64,000 bases of DNA from Acidovorax sp. NB1 (GTDB lineage: Bacteria; Pseudomonadota; Gammaproteobacteria; Burkholderiales; Burkholderiaceae_C). This document shows, piece after piece, positions 35,666-43,356 of the stretch (position 1 is its first letter; each line of letters begins with the position of its first letter). The stretch is taken from assembly GCF_005405905.1 (NCBI RefSeq), contig NZ_BJHU01000016.1, positions 62,001 to 126,000 of the forward strand, given 5' to 3'. The notes under the pieces were generated by a model. The model saw only the letters and a list, made by a program, of their open reading frames with translations, had not been told where the DNA came from and made no database searches. The position numbers and the translations under genes were made by a program.

Positions 35666-36358
35666 TCACACGTCGGCCCACATGCGCAGCAGGTTGTGGT
35701 AAGTGCCCGACAGCGCAATGACCGAGGGCTCCGTTTCGCCCACGCTCTGGCGCAGCCGCAGCAGCGACATGTCCATGTCGAACAGCAGCTGCCGCTGCTC
35801 CAGCCCGCGCACCATGCTCTCGACCCAGAAGAAGCTGCTGATGCGCTGCCCGCGTGTGACGGGCGACACCTGGTGCACGGTGCTGCTGGGGTACACCACC
35901 ATGTCGCCCGCGGGCAGCTTGATGCGCTTTTCGCCCCAGGCTTCGGTGGCCACGAGTTCGCCGCCTTCGTATTCGTCCGGCGGGGTGAGAAACAGCGTGC
36001 ACGACAGGTCGCTGCGCACCCAGGCGTTGTCGGCCGTGGAGTGCATGACGGCGCTGTCCACGTGCTTGCCGTAGAAGTTGGCGCCGTCGCCGTAGCGGTT
36101 GAACAGCGGGTTGTAGATGCGCCGGGGCAGGGCGGCCGAGAAGAACAGTGCGTTACGCGCCAAGGCGGCCTTGACCAGGCCTTGCAGCTGGGCCGACAGC
36201 TCGCTGCCCTGCGCCAGCTGCAGGTTGTTCTTCTGGTGCACGGCCTGGCCGCCTGCGCTGCGGGCGCCGTCCACCCAGGGGGCGTCGGGGGCCCAGAGCT
36301 GCTGTCGGAAGAACGCGACTTCTTCAACGGTGAGAACGTGGGGGATGTGCAGGAACAT
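35666..36358 (-). CDS. piuC: PKHD-type 2-oxoglutarate/Fe(II) hydroxylase (PiuC/YbiX)
   Basis: A 230-residue dioxygenase. The Fe ligands are His99-x-Asp101 (YGKHVDSAVMH) and His162 (SSTVHQV), and Arg172 (GQRISSFFW) should bind 2-oxoglutarate. Family genes (E. coli ybiX beside fiu, Pseudomonas piuC beside piuA) accompany catecholate siderophore receptors, as here. Starts 70 bp after the receptor gene, probably co-transcribed. The hydroxylated substrate is not established. Confidence 0.92.
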   Translation of the reverse strand: MFLHIPHVLTVEEVAFFRQQLWAPDAPWVDGARSAGGQAVHQKNNLQLAQGSELSAQLQGLVKAALARNALFFSAALPRRIYNPLFNRYGDGANFYGKHVDSAVMHSTADNAWVRSDLSCTLFLTPPDEYEGGELVATEAWGEKRIKLPAGDMVVYPSSTVHQVSPVTRGQRISSFFWVESMVRGLEQRQLLFDMDMSLLRLRQSVGETEPSVIALSGTYHNLLRMWADV

Positions 36359-36428
36359 GGGGGCCCATTGTGACTCCGCCCCAGTGAAGGGGCGGAGTCG
36401 TTTCGTCAGAGCATCAGCGCATCAAAGG

Positions 36429-38678
36429 TCAGAAGCGCGTCTTGATGGACACCTGCACGGCGCGGGGAGCGCCCGGCGTGTAGAAGCCACGGTAGAGGCC
36501 GTCGGCGTAGGTGCGGTCGAACAGGTTGCTCACGTTCAGCTTGAGCGAGGTCTTGTCGTCAAACGCGTACTCGGCCATGGCGTCCATCACGGCAAAGCCG
36601 CTGGCGTACACCGCGCGCGAACCCTCGGGGTTCTGCTTGCTGCGGTAGGTCAGGCCTGCGCCCACGCGCAGCTTGGACGTGACGGCGTAGGTGCTCCACA
36701 CGCTGCCGCTGTGCTTGGGCGTGAGGCCGGGGCGGTCGCCCTGCACCTGTGCGCCACCACCGTTGGCTGCCAATGCCACGTTGCTCTTGTCGATCTTGGC
36801 CGAGGGGATCCAGGTGTGGTTGACGAACAGTTCCCACTTCGGCGTCAGGCGGCCTGCCAGGTTGAACTCCATGCCCGTGGCGTGGCGCTTGCCGGACAGC
36901 AGCTCTTGCGCGGCGGCGGTGTCGGGGTCGGTGTTGCGCTCGTTGTACTTCTCGGTGCGGAACAGGGCCACACCCAGCAGTGCGCGGCGCTCGAACAGCT
37001 CGAACTTGCTGCCGATCTCGAAGTTGCGGCTCTTTTCGGGGTCGGTGTTGGCGGTGCGGGCCGTGTTGGCACCGGGGTTGCCGAACTGGTAGGTGTCGCC
37101 CGAGGTGTTGTACGAAGTGCCGAACGAGGCGTAGTAGGAAGCCAGCTCATTGGGCTGGAACAGCAGGCCCACGCGCGGGCTGACCAGGCTGTCGGAGCGT
37201 GAGTTGCTCAGCGCGCCGGTGGCGTTCTTGTAAGAGGCCTTGAAGTTGTCATAGCGCAGGCCGCCCACCAGCTTGAGGGTGTCGTTCAGCGCCATCGTGT
37301 CCTGGAAGTACAGGCCCAGGTTGCGTGACTTGAAGGTGTTCCACTGCACGGGCGCACGGCCATCGGCCACCCAGGCGCCATCATTCGGCGAGCCGACGGT
37401 GGTGGTGGGGCGGGTGGTGGTGTTGGGGTAGTTCTGGTTGCGCTTGGCATCGTCGTCAAAGTAATCGACGCCCGCCAGCACGGCGTGCTTCTTGCCGCCC
37501 CAGTTGAAGGTGTTGCTGTAGTCGCTTTGCACCTGCAGCACGTCGCTTTCGCCCAGGCGGCCCTTGGAGCCGCGCGTCAGCACGGTGTTGCCGTTGATCT
37601 GGTCGAGCGTGATGGCGCTGTTCTGGAAGCCGATGGTGCTGGCCAGCAGGTCGCGCTCGTAGGTGCCGTAGCGCAGGCGCGTGTTCAGCTCGCCGTTGTC
37701 GTCAAAGCGGTGGATGTGGCCCAGAGTGACGTGTTGCGCCGAGGTGTTGTTGTGGTCGCTGGCCAGGCCGTAGTAGTTGCGGGCTTCGAGCGGCGTGTTG
37801 ATCTTGCCGTCCACCACGCGCCAGGGGTGGTTGTACAGCGGGCGGCCCTTGGATTCGAGGTAGTACAGGCCGATGGAGAACTCATCGCGCGTGCCGATGC
37901 CCCAGGCGAATGTGGGTGCAATGCCGCGCTTGTCCTGTTTGGCGCCGTAGTTGTCGAACTCCTGCACCATGGCGTTCAGGCGGAAGGCCGCGTTTTCGCC
38001 GGTCTTGAAGTTGAAGTCGCCCGTGGCGCGGTGGTATTGGCCGGTGCCGTAGGTGTACGAGGCTTCGTGCTGGTCAATCAGCAGCGGGGCCTTGTTGACC
38101 TGGTTGACGACGCCGCCGGTCGAACCCTTGCCGAACAGCATGGATGCCGAGCCCTTGAGCACTTCGACGCGGTCCAGGTTGAAGGTGTCGCGCTCGATCA
38201 GCGGGGCGTCCTTCATGCCGTCCACATAGATGTCGCCCGCCTGGCCCAGCGAGAAACCGCGCAGGCGCACGTCTTCTTCACCCGTTTCGCCCGACTGGAA
38301 GGTCACGCCCGCGGTGTTGCGCAGCACCTCGCGGAAGTCGTCCAGGTTGCGGTCGTTCATCTGCTTTTCGGTGAACACCGTCACGGACTGGGGGATGTCC
38401 TTGATGTCCTGGTTGCCCTTGCCGACCGTGGTTTTCTTGAGCAGCAAGGTGTCCTTGCCTTGCACGTCGGCGGCTTCCTGCACCGTTACGGTGGACAGGG
38501 TGGCTTCCTTGGTGGCGGTCTGTGCCATGGCGCCCATGGAGGCGGCCAGCATCAGCGCGCCCAGGGGCAGCAGAGCCTTGTCGGACGCGGCGACGGGGGC
38601 AAGGGAAATGGGGGATGCGGTTTTACGCAGCGCGGAGCTGCGGCGCAGAGCGCGTGATTTTGCCAAGATGGCCTCCAT
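36429..38678 (-). CDS. fiu: TonB-dependent catecholate siderophore receptor, Fiu/PiuA-like
   Basis: Outer-membrane receptor of 749 residues. A long signal peptide (about 52 residues, hydrophobic LLPLGALMLAASMGAMA) is followed by a TonB-box-like STVTVQEA. The plug domain contains IPQSVTVFTEKQMNDRN, and a 22-strand barrel ends GAPRAVQVSIKTRF with a terminal aromatic Phe. Neighbouring piuC supports a Fiu/PiuA assignment. GGAGG lies inside the first codons, 5 nt before an in-frame TTG (38666), so translation may start there rather than at ATG 38678. Confidence 0.88.
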   Translation of the reverse strand: MEAILAKSRALRRSSALRKTASPISLAPVAASDKALLPLGALMLAASMGAMAQTATKEATLSTVTVQEAADVQGKDTLLLKKTTVGKGNQDIKDIPQSVTVFTEKQMNDRNLDDFREVLRNTAGVTFQSGETGEEDVRLRGFSLGQAGDIYVDGMKDAPLIERDTFNLDRVEVLKGSASMLFGKGSTGGVVNQVNKAPLLIDQHEASYTYGTGQYHRATGDFNFKTGENAAFRLNAMVQEFDNYGAKQDKRGIAPTFAWGIGTRDEFSIGLYYLESKGRPLYNHPWRVVDGKINTPLEARNYYGLASDHNNTSAQHVTLGHIHRFDDNGELNTRLRYGTYERDLLASTIGFQNSAITLDQINGNTVLTRGSKGRLGESDVLQVQSDYSNTFNWGGKKHAVLAGVDYFDDDAKRNQNYPNTTTRPTTTVGSPNDGAWVADGRAPVQWNTFKSRNLGLYFQDTMALNDTLKLVGGLRYDNFKASYKNATGALSNSRSDSLVSPRVGLLFQPNELASYYASFGTSYNTSGDTYQFGNPGANTARTANTDPEKSRNFEIGSKFELFERRALLGVALFRTEKYNERNTDPDTAAAQELLSGKRHATGMEFNLAGRLTPKWELFVNHTWIPSAKIDKSNVALAANGGGAQVQGDRPGLTPKHSGSVWSTYAVTSKLRVGAGLTYRSKQNPEGSRAVYASGFAVMDAMAEYAFDDKTSLKLNVSNLFDRTYADGLYRGFYTPGAPRAVQVSIKTRF

Positions 38679-38777
38679 CGATGGGGTGCAGGGGGGCGAT
38701 GTGTGAATGGTGCGCGGGGCGCCAGAAGCGGCGAGAGGCAGTGGCTAGATCAACATGGCTGTGCGTCGTCGTGCTGC

Positions 38778-38811
38778 TTGATGTTACATCAAATGCGGGT
38801 CATTCTCATTT
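38778..38811 (-). promoter_or_regulatory. Fur box and adjacent palindrome upstream of the receptor gene
   Basis: A 21-bp Fur-box candidate (38791-38811, plus-strand ends AAATGCGGG and TTCTCATTT) is followed toward the gene by the perfect palindrome TTGATGTTACATCAA (38778-38792), overlapping by 2 bp. The pair lies about 100 bp before the receptor start, suggesting dual control. Confidence 0.65.
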
Positions 38812-38857
38812 GTGTTGATGTTCGCATGCCACACCTCGGTGACACGCCCAATAAAAA

Positions 38858-38881
38858 AAGCCGGCAAAGCCGGCTTTTTTT
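38858..38881. terminator. Bidirectional terminator after the SWIB gene
   Basis: AAGCCGGC / GCCGGCTT, 8-bp stem with AAA loop, with A run upstream and T run downstream. On the minus strand it ends the SWIB gene 25 bp after its stop. Confidence 0.85.
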
Positions 38882-38905
38882 GTGCTGCGGGTGCAGTGCG
38901 TCTGT

Positions 38906-39226
38906 TTACTTGACGTGCTTGCCGATCAGGCCAGCCAGTTCAAACATGGAGACCTGGGGCTTGCCGAACAGCTCCTTGAGCTTGGCATCGGCGTTGATGT
39001 TGCGCTTGTTGGTGGCGTCCTGCAGGTTGTTGGCCTTGATGTAGACCCACAGCTTGCTGATGATCTCCGTGCGTGGCAGCGGTGCCGAGCCCACCACGGC
39101 GGCCAGCGCGGGGCTGGGCGTGAGCGCCTTCATGAAGGCGGCGTTGGGGGTGCGCTTCTTGGCGGGGGCAGCGGCCTTCTTGGCTGCTGGGGCTGTGGTT
39201 GCCGGAGCTTTTTTTGCAGTTGCCAT
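38906..39226 (-). CDS. SWIB/MDM2 domain protein
   Basis: A 106-residue protein. The Ala/Lys-rich N-terminal tail (MATAKKAPATTAPAAKKAAA) resembles histone H1-like tails. A SWIB domain follows (SAPLPRTEIISKLWVYIKAN, NINADAKLKELFGK). The start at 39226 has AAGGAAAA upstream. Such proteins are common in Chlamydiae and Burkholderiales and are thought to be nucleoid- or DNA-associated; function unproven. The gap to rraA (39227-39503) shows no further feature. Confidence 0.85.
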   Translation of the reverse strand: MATAKKAPATTAPAAKKAAAPAKKRTPNAAFMKALTPSPALAAVVGSAPLPRTEIISKLWVYIKANNLQDATNKRNINADAKLKELFGKPQVSMFELAGLIGKHVK

Positions 39227-39503
39227 GTTGGGTTTTCCTTGTTGGAAGTAAATTTTCACCAGCGAAAACGACGCTTTCCCACTGGCAGAGCGATGCTAAT
39301 GGGAAAAAAACGGGTTTCCAAGGGAGAAACGGCTTTTTTTGCCTCGATTTGTAGCTGTGGCGCCGCGCAGCGCGCAGCAATTCAACGCAAAGCCGCACCA
39401 GCCTTGACAAAAGCGGGGCGGCCTGGGGCAGGCGTTGGGCTGACAATCCCGTTCTGGCCCGTTTCAGTGTCACCGACCCACTTTCTAAAAGGTTTTTGTC
39501 GAT

Positions 39504-40016
39504 ATGTCTGCAGCTTCCGCCCCTTCCTTCTCCACCTGCGACTTCTGTGACGAACACAAGACCGATGTGAGCGGCGCGTTCCGCGTTCTGCCACCCGTCT
39601 TTCACAGCTACGGCGGCAAACCTGCCTTTGCGGGCCCGGTCACCACCGTCAAGTGCCACGAAGACAACTCCCTGGTCAAGGCGGCCGTGGAGTCGCCGGG
39701 CGAGGGCCGCGTGCTGGTGGTGGACGGTGGGGGCTCACTGCGCCGCGCGCTGGTGGGGGGCAATCTGGCGGCCGCAGCGGCACGCAATGGCTGGGCGGGC
39801 CTGGTGGTGGACGGCTGCGTGCGCGACGTGGCAGAGCTGAATGCTGCCGCCGTGGGCATCCGGGCGCTGGCGCTCATGCCGCTGCCGACGGAGCGGCGGG
39901 GCGAAGGGCAGCGCGATGTGGCTGTGCTGATACAGGGTGTCTGGGTGCGGCCCGGCGATTGGCTGTATGCCGATGCCGACGGCATGGTGGTGAGCGCGCA
40001 GGCGCTGGCGGCCTGA
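39504..40016 (+). CDS. rraA: RraA family protein (regulator of ribonuclease E activity A / HMG aldolase-like)
   Basis: A 170-residue protein with family blocks TCDFCDEHKTDV, GPVTTVKCHEDNSLVKAAVE, VLVVDGGGSLRRALVGGNLA and VVDGCVRDVAELN. The RD pair of CVRDV is the aldolase metal/substrate site in plant and Pseudomonas HMG/CHA aldolases. Homologues may inhibit RNase E or be aldolases; both sets of residues are compatible. AAAAGG precedes the ATG. Confidence 0.85.
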   Translation: MSAASAPSFSTCDFCDEHKTDVSGAFRVLPPVFHSYGGKPAFAGPVTTVKCHEDNSLVKAAVESPGEGRVLVVDGGGSLRRALVGGNLAAAAARNGWAGLVVDGCVRDVAELNAAAVGIRALALMPLPTERRGEGQRDVAVLIQGVWVRPGDWLYADADGMVVSAQALAA

Positions 40017-40040
40017 CGGCCTCACGGCAGTGGGGCTGCG

Positions 40041-40997
40041 TCAGCCGGTGCGGTCGCCCCGGCCCACGCGCAGTGCGGCACGCGAGGGCAGGGTGGCCAT
40101 GATGACGCTGGCCAGGGCAATCGCGAAGGCAAACCACTGCATGCCCGTGAGTGACTCTCCCAGCACCAGCACACCCACCAGGGCCGCACTGACCGGCAGC
40201 AGCACCGAGAACACGCCGCCCTGTGCTGCAGGCACGGCCTTGAGCCCTGTCATCCAGAGCCACACGGTCCACATGCAGGCCGCCAGGGCATAGAACAGCA
40301 GCAGTGCCCAGGTGCCCCAGCCGACGGCTGCAAAGTCGAAATCGAGCGCCAGGTACAGCCCGAACGGCGTGGTCAGCACAAAACCCCACAGGTTGATGAG
40401 CGAGGTGATGCGTTTGGGCCCCAGGCTGCCCGTGAGTTTTTTGCCGATCACCGTATAGGCCGCTTCGCAAACCACCGCGCCTATCAACAGCAACTGCCCC
40501 AGCCACGCTGTGTTCTGGGAGTTTTTGGGGCCTGCCGCCTGTCCCATATGGGATGAGTGCTCTGGTTTTGATAGTGCAAACAGCGCAATCCCTGCCACCG
40601 CGCAGACCACGGCCAGCCAGGTGCGTGGCGCCACCCGTTCGCGCAGAAACGCCCAGCCCATCAGCGCCACGGCGGCCGGGATGGCGGCCATGGTTACGCC
40701 TGCTGACACTGCATCGGTCAGGCTCACGCCGTAAATCATGCAGATGGTGAACAGGAAGTTGCCCAAAAACGACTCCAGGAACAGCAGCCGCCGGGTTTGC
40801 GGTGTCAGCGGGGGCTCGTCCGCTGGCTTCTTGAGCCAGTGCAGCATGGCCACACCGCCGATCCCAAAACGCATCCAGGCCAGCAAAAACACCGGCAGCA
40901 CCGCTGCTAGTGGTTTGGACAGCGCCACATAACTTCCCACCAGCGACATGCTAAGTGCCAGGCACAGGTAGGCAAAGGGGCGGTTGGGCGTGTTCAC
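40041..40997 (-). CDS. DMT superfamily (EamA) permease
   Basis: A 318-residue membrane protein with ten predicted helices in two EamA repeats (FAYLCLALSMSLVGSYVALS; LGQLLLIGAVVCEAAYTVIG). The loop between the repeats, SKPEHSSHMGQAAGPKNSQN, is encoded by an AT-richer segment resembling the dispersed repeat. Substrate unknown. It is convergent with rraA and divergent from the GGCT-like gene. Confidence 0.85.
   Translation of the reverse strand: MNTPNRPFAYLCLALSMSLVGSYVALSKPLAAVLPVFLLAWMRFGIGGVAMLHWLKKPADEPPLTPQTRRLLFLESFLGNFLFTICMIYGVSLTDAVSAGVTMAAIPAAVALMGWAFLRERVAPRTWLAVVCAVAGIALFALSKPEHSSHMGQAAGPKNSQNTAWLGQLLLIGAVVCEAAYTVIGKKLTGSLGPKRITSLINLWGFVLTTPFGLYLALDFDFAAVGWGTWALLLFYALAACMWTVWLWMTGLKAVPAAQGGVFSVLLPVSAALVGVLVLGESLTGMQWFAFAIALASVIMATLPSRAALRVGRGDRTG
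40519..40578 (-). repeat. Dispersed AT-rich repeat, copy 11, inside the permease loop
   Basis: Minus strand CACTATCAAAACCAGAGCAC, TCATCCCATATGGGACAGGC and GGCAGGCCCCAAAAAC parallel AAAAGCTTATCCATCAGGCG and GTAGGGCCTGATTTGA of the copy at 63096-63160. It falls exactly on the variable loop between the two EamA repeats and keeps the frame. Confidence 0.45.
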
Positions 40998-41033
40998 TAG
41001 ACTGGGCGCTATTCAAAAAAAAGAGTGCGCATC

Positions 41034-41453
41034 ATGCCCGACGAATCCGTGCCCTCTCGCCCGCTCCGCTGCGTTTTTGTCTACGGCACGCTGCGCCGTG
41101 GCGGCAGCAATGACATCACGCGGCTCAAGCCCGCGCCCCGCTATGTAGGGCCTGCACAAGTGGCCGGGGTGCTGTACCACCTGGGGGCCTACCCCGGCAT
41201 GTTGCTGGGCGGTGGCCGGTGCGTGGTGGGCGAGGTCTATGCCATCACGCCAGCGCTGGAGGCGGTGCTCGACGGCATCGAGGACGTGCAGGGCGAACCC
41301 GGTGACGAGTACATCCGGCGAGAGGTGGCCGTGCAGGTGGCGGGGCAATTGCTCCCGTGCCTGGTGTACGAGATCAACCCGCAGCATGTGGTGGCGGCCC
41401 CGGAGATCCCGCACGGCGACTGGCTCCGTGCGGTGGGTCGCCAAACCAATTGA
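41034..41453 (+). CDS. Gamma-glutamylcyclotransferase-like protein
   Basis: A 139-residue protein of the GGCT-like/AIG2 fold: CVFVYGTLRRGGSND (the YGTLR substrate loop), YPGMLLGGGRCVVGEVYAI and LDGIEDVQGEPGDEYIRREV, with the catalytic-type Glu in the GIEDV block. ATG 41034 is preferred over an in-frame GTG at 41025. The exact substrate (gamma-glutamyl amino acid or glutathione) is unknown. Confidence 0.82.
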   Translation: MPDESVPSRPLRCVFVYGTLRRGGSNDITRLKPAPRYVGPAQVAGVLYHLGAYPGMLLGGGRCVVGEVYAITPALEAVLDGIEDVQGEPGDEYIRREVAVQVAGQLLPCLVYEINPQHVVAAPEIPHGDWLRAVGRQTN

Positions 41454-41577
41454 ATTTATCGCAATGTGAAAGTTATTTTTCTTGATGCGGAATGCGATAG
41501 ATGTTGCATTGCCGCAATTTTTCTCGATATGAGAAATCAATTTCTGTATTGAGAAATCGCGTGGTTAAGTAGTTGTT

Positions 41578-41640
41578 TTGCAAGGAGAAAATTTATCTCT
41601 TCTATAAGACATAAGAGCTTGCGCAAGTCTTATAGAAGAC
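41578..41640 (+). promoter_or_regulatory. aceA control region with two palindromic operators
   Basis: TCTTCTATAAGA (41598-41609) and GTCTTATAGAAGAC (41627-41640) are two palindromes sharing TCTT and AAGA arms, centres 30 bp apart. Together they form a 13-bp perfect inverted repeat around ATAAGAGCTTGCGCAA. TTGCAA (41578-41583) with CTATAA (41602-41607) is a possible promoter whose -10 falls in the first palindrome. The whole 41454-41706 interval is strikingly AT-rich compared with its surroundings; no gene is seen in it. Confidence 0.65.
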
Positions 41641-41706
41641 TTAAAGTTGTCTTCAAGGGCGGCACACAGCAGCCCGGCGTTTTCAACCAACCCCTGGAGT
41701 GATCTC

Positions 41707-43038
41707 ATGCCCCAATCCCTCAACGAACAACTGAGCCGCGAACAGCAAATTGCCGCCCTGGAAAAAGACTGGGCGACCAACCCCCGCTGGAAGGGTGTGA
41801 AGCGCGGTTACAGCGCAGCCGACGTGGTGCGCCTGCGTGGCTCGCTGCCTATCGAGCACACGCTGGCCAAGCGCGGTGCTGAAAAGCTGTGGGACAAGAT
41901 CAACGGCGGCGCCAAGAAGGGCTATGTGAACGCGTTCGGCGCGATCTCTGCCGGCCAAGCCATGCAACAAGCCAAGGCCGGTCTCGAAGCCGTGTACCTG
42001 TCGGGCTGGCAAGTGGCTGCCGACGGCAACACCAGCGAAACCATGTACCCCGACCAGTCGCTGTATGCGTATGACTCGGTGCCCACCATGGTCCGCCGCA
42101 TCAACAACACCTTCAAGCGCGCTGACGAAATCCAGTGGGGCCGTGGCATCAACCCCGGCGACAAGGAATTCATCGACTACTTCCTGCCCATCGTGGCCGA
42201 CGCAGAAGCTGGTTTCGGCGGCGTGCTGAACGCCTTCGAACTGATGAAGAACATGATTCAAAGCGGCGCTGCTGGCGTTCACTTTGAAGACCAGCTGGCT
42301 GCCGTGAAGAAGTGCGGCCACATGGGTGGCAAGGTGCTGGTGCCTACGCAAGAAGCCTGCGAAAAGCTGATCTCCGCACGTTTCGCTGCTGACGTGATGG
42401 GCGTGTCCACCATCGTGCTGGCCCGCACCGATGCCGAAGCCGCCAACCTGATCACGTCCGACCACGACGCCAACGACAAGCCTTTCCTGACCGGCGAGCG
42501 CACGCAAGAAGGCTTCTACCGCGTGAAGAACGGTCTGGAGCAAGCTATCAGCCGTGGCGTGGCCTACGCCCCTTACGCCGACCTGGTGTGGTGCGAAACC
42601 GGCGTGCCAGACATCGGCTTTGCCCGTGAATTCGCTCAGGCCGTGCACGCGGCCTGCCCTGGCAAGCTGCTGTCCTACAACTGCTCGCCATCGTTCAACT
42701 GGAAGAAGAACCTCAACGACAAGCAGATCGCATCGTTCCAGGAAGACCTGTCGGCTCTGGGCTACAAGTACCAGTTCATCACGCTGGCCGGTATCCACAT
42801 CAACTGGTTCAACACCTTCCAGTTCGCCCATGCATACGCCCAAGGCGAAGGCATGAAGCACTACACCGAAATGGTGCAAGAGCCAGAATTCGCAGCACGC
42901 GAAAAGGGCTACACCTTCGTGTCGCACCAACAAGAAGTGGGCGCAGGCTACTTCGACGACGTGACCACCGTGATCCAGGGCGGCTCGTCCAGCGTGAAGG
43001 CCCTGACGGGTTCGACCGAAGAAGAGCAGTTCCACTGA
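41707..43038 (+). CDS. aceA: Isocitrate lyase
   Basis: AceA splits isocitrate to glyoxylate and succinate in the glyoxylate bypass. The 443-residue product starts at ATG 41707 ([20 protein letters not shown]). The catalytic loop KKCGHMGGK has Cys203, and other blocks are [26 protein letters not shown] and [12 protein letters not shown]. The upstream in-frame extension overlaps the operator region and is rejected. Malate synthase is not in the window. A strong terminator follows. Confidence 0.96.
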   Translation: MPQSLNEQLSREQQIAALEKDWATNPRWKGVKRGYSAADVVRLRGSLPIEHTLAKRGAEKLWDKINGGAKKGYVNAFGAISAGQAMQQAKAGLEAVYLSGWQVAADGNTSETMYPDQSLYAYDSVPTMVRRINNTFKRADEIQWGRGINPGDKEFIDYFLPIVADAEAGFGGVLNAFELMKNMIQSGAAGVHFEDQLAAVKKCGHMGGKVLVPTQEACEKLISARFAADVMGVSTIVLARTDAEAANLITSDHDANDKPFLTGERTQEGFYRVKNGLEQAISRGVAYAPYADLVWCETGVPDIGFAREFAQAVHAACPGKLLSYNCSPSFNWKKNLNDKQIASFQEDLSALGYKYQFITLAGIHINWFNTFQFAHAYAQGEGMKHYTEMVQEPEFAAREKGYTFVSHQQEVGAGYFDDVTTVIQGGSSSVKALTGSTEEEQFH

Positions 43039-43090
43039 TCTTGAGGGGCTGATGCGCTGCCAGGGTGTGGCGCAAAATGCACCGAATGAA

Positions 43091-43119
43091 AGCCCGAAGC
43101 GCCCGCTTCGGGCTTTTTT
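43091..43119 (+). terminator. Rho-independent terminator after aceA
   Basis: AGCCCGAAGC / GCTTCGGGCT, 10-bp stem, GCCC loop, followed by TTTTT. Confidence 0.92.
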
Positions 43120-43133
43120 GTTGGTGGCAAGGT

Positions 43134-43139
43134 TAAAAT
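43134..43139 (+). promoter_or_regulatory. Possible -10 box of the thrS leader transcript
   Basis: TAAAAT lies 49 bp before the leader-peptide ATG. No convincing -35 was found at 16-18 bp, so the promoter position is tentative. Confidence 0.3.
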
Positions 43140-43182
43140 GCCAGCAAATTCACTGCACAAGAGCGAGAAAGGCAATCTGGTT

Positions 43183-43224
43183 ATGACACCGCGAACTACA
43201 TCGGAGATGTTGACCGGCCTCTAA
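43183..43224 (+). CDS. Putative thrS leader peptide (Thr-rich, 13 residues)
   Basis: MTPRTTSEMLTGL followed by TAA. Four of thirteen residues are Thr, encoded ACA, ACT, ACA, ACC; ACA and ACT are uncommon in a GC-rich genome. GAGAAAGG lies about 10 nt upstream of the ATG. Translation of the adjacent Thr codons 5 and 6 should sense threonyl-tRNA charging and choose between the RNA folds at 43190-43294. Seen in sequence: codons, spacing and complementarity. Inferred: that it is translated. Confidence 0.6.
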   Translation: MTPRTTSEMLTGL

Positions 43225-43294
43225 GGCTGGCTGTTCGCGCCTGCACGAGATTGCACACACCTCCAAAAAGCGCGGACCTGTTCCGCGCTTTTTT
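43190..43294 (+). promoter_or_regulatory. Candidate transcription attenuator controlling thrS
   Basis: Segment 1 CGCGAAC (43190-43196, inside the leader peptide) pairs with segment 2 GTTCGCG (43233-43239). Segment 2 GTTCGCGC (43233-43240) also pairs with segment 3 GCGCGGAC (43270-43277), 8 bp with one G-U. Segment 3 GCGCGG (43270-43275) pairs with segment 4 CCGCGC (43283-43288), extended by three A-T pairs and followed by a T run, forming an intrinsic terminator. Stalling at Thr codons 5-6 (43195-43200) would mask segment 1 and favour 2:3 antitermination; a ribosome at the stop codon would mask segment 2 and favour termination. Confidence 0.65.
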
Positions 43295-43356
43295 GTTTTA
43301 CGGGCCTGGCGCGTGCCCGCACCCCTTGCACTGATTGAAAAGAAAGAGTTACTCCC

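Noticed and set aside
43120-43300. T-box or tRNA gene upstream of thrS
   Set aside because: No T-box specifier/antiterminator consensus (and T-boxes are essentially absent from betaproteobacteria) and no cloverleaf; the peptide attenuator fits better.
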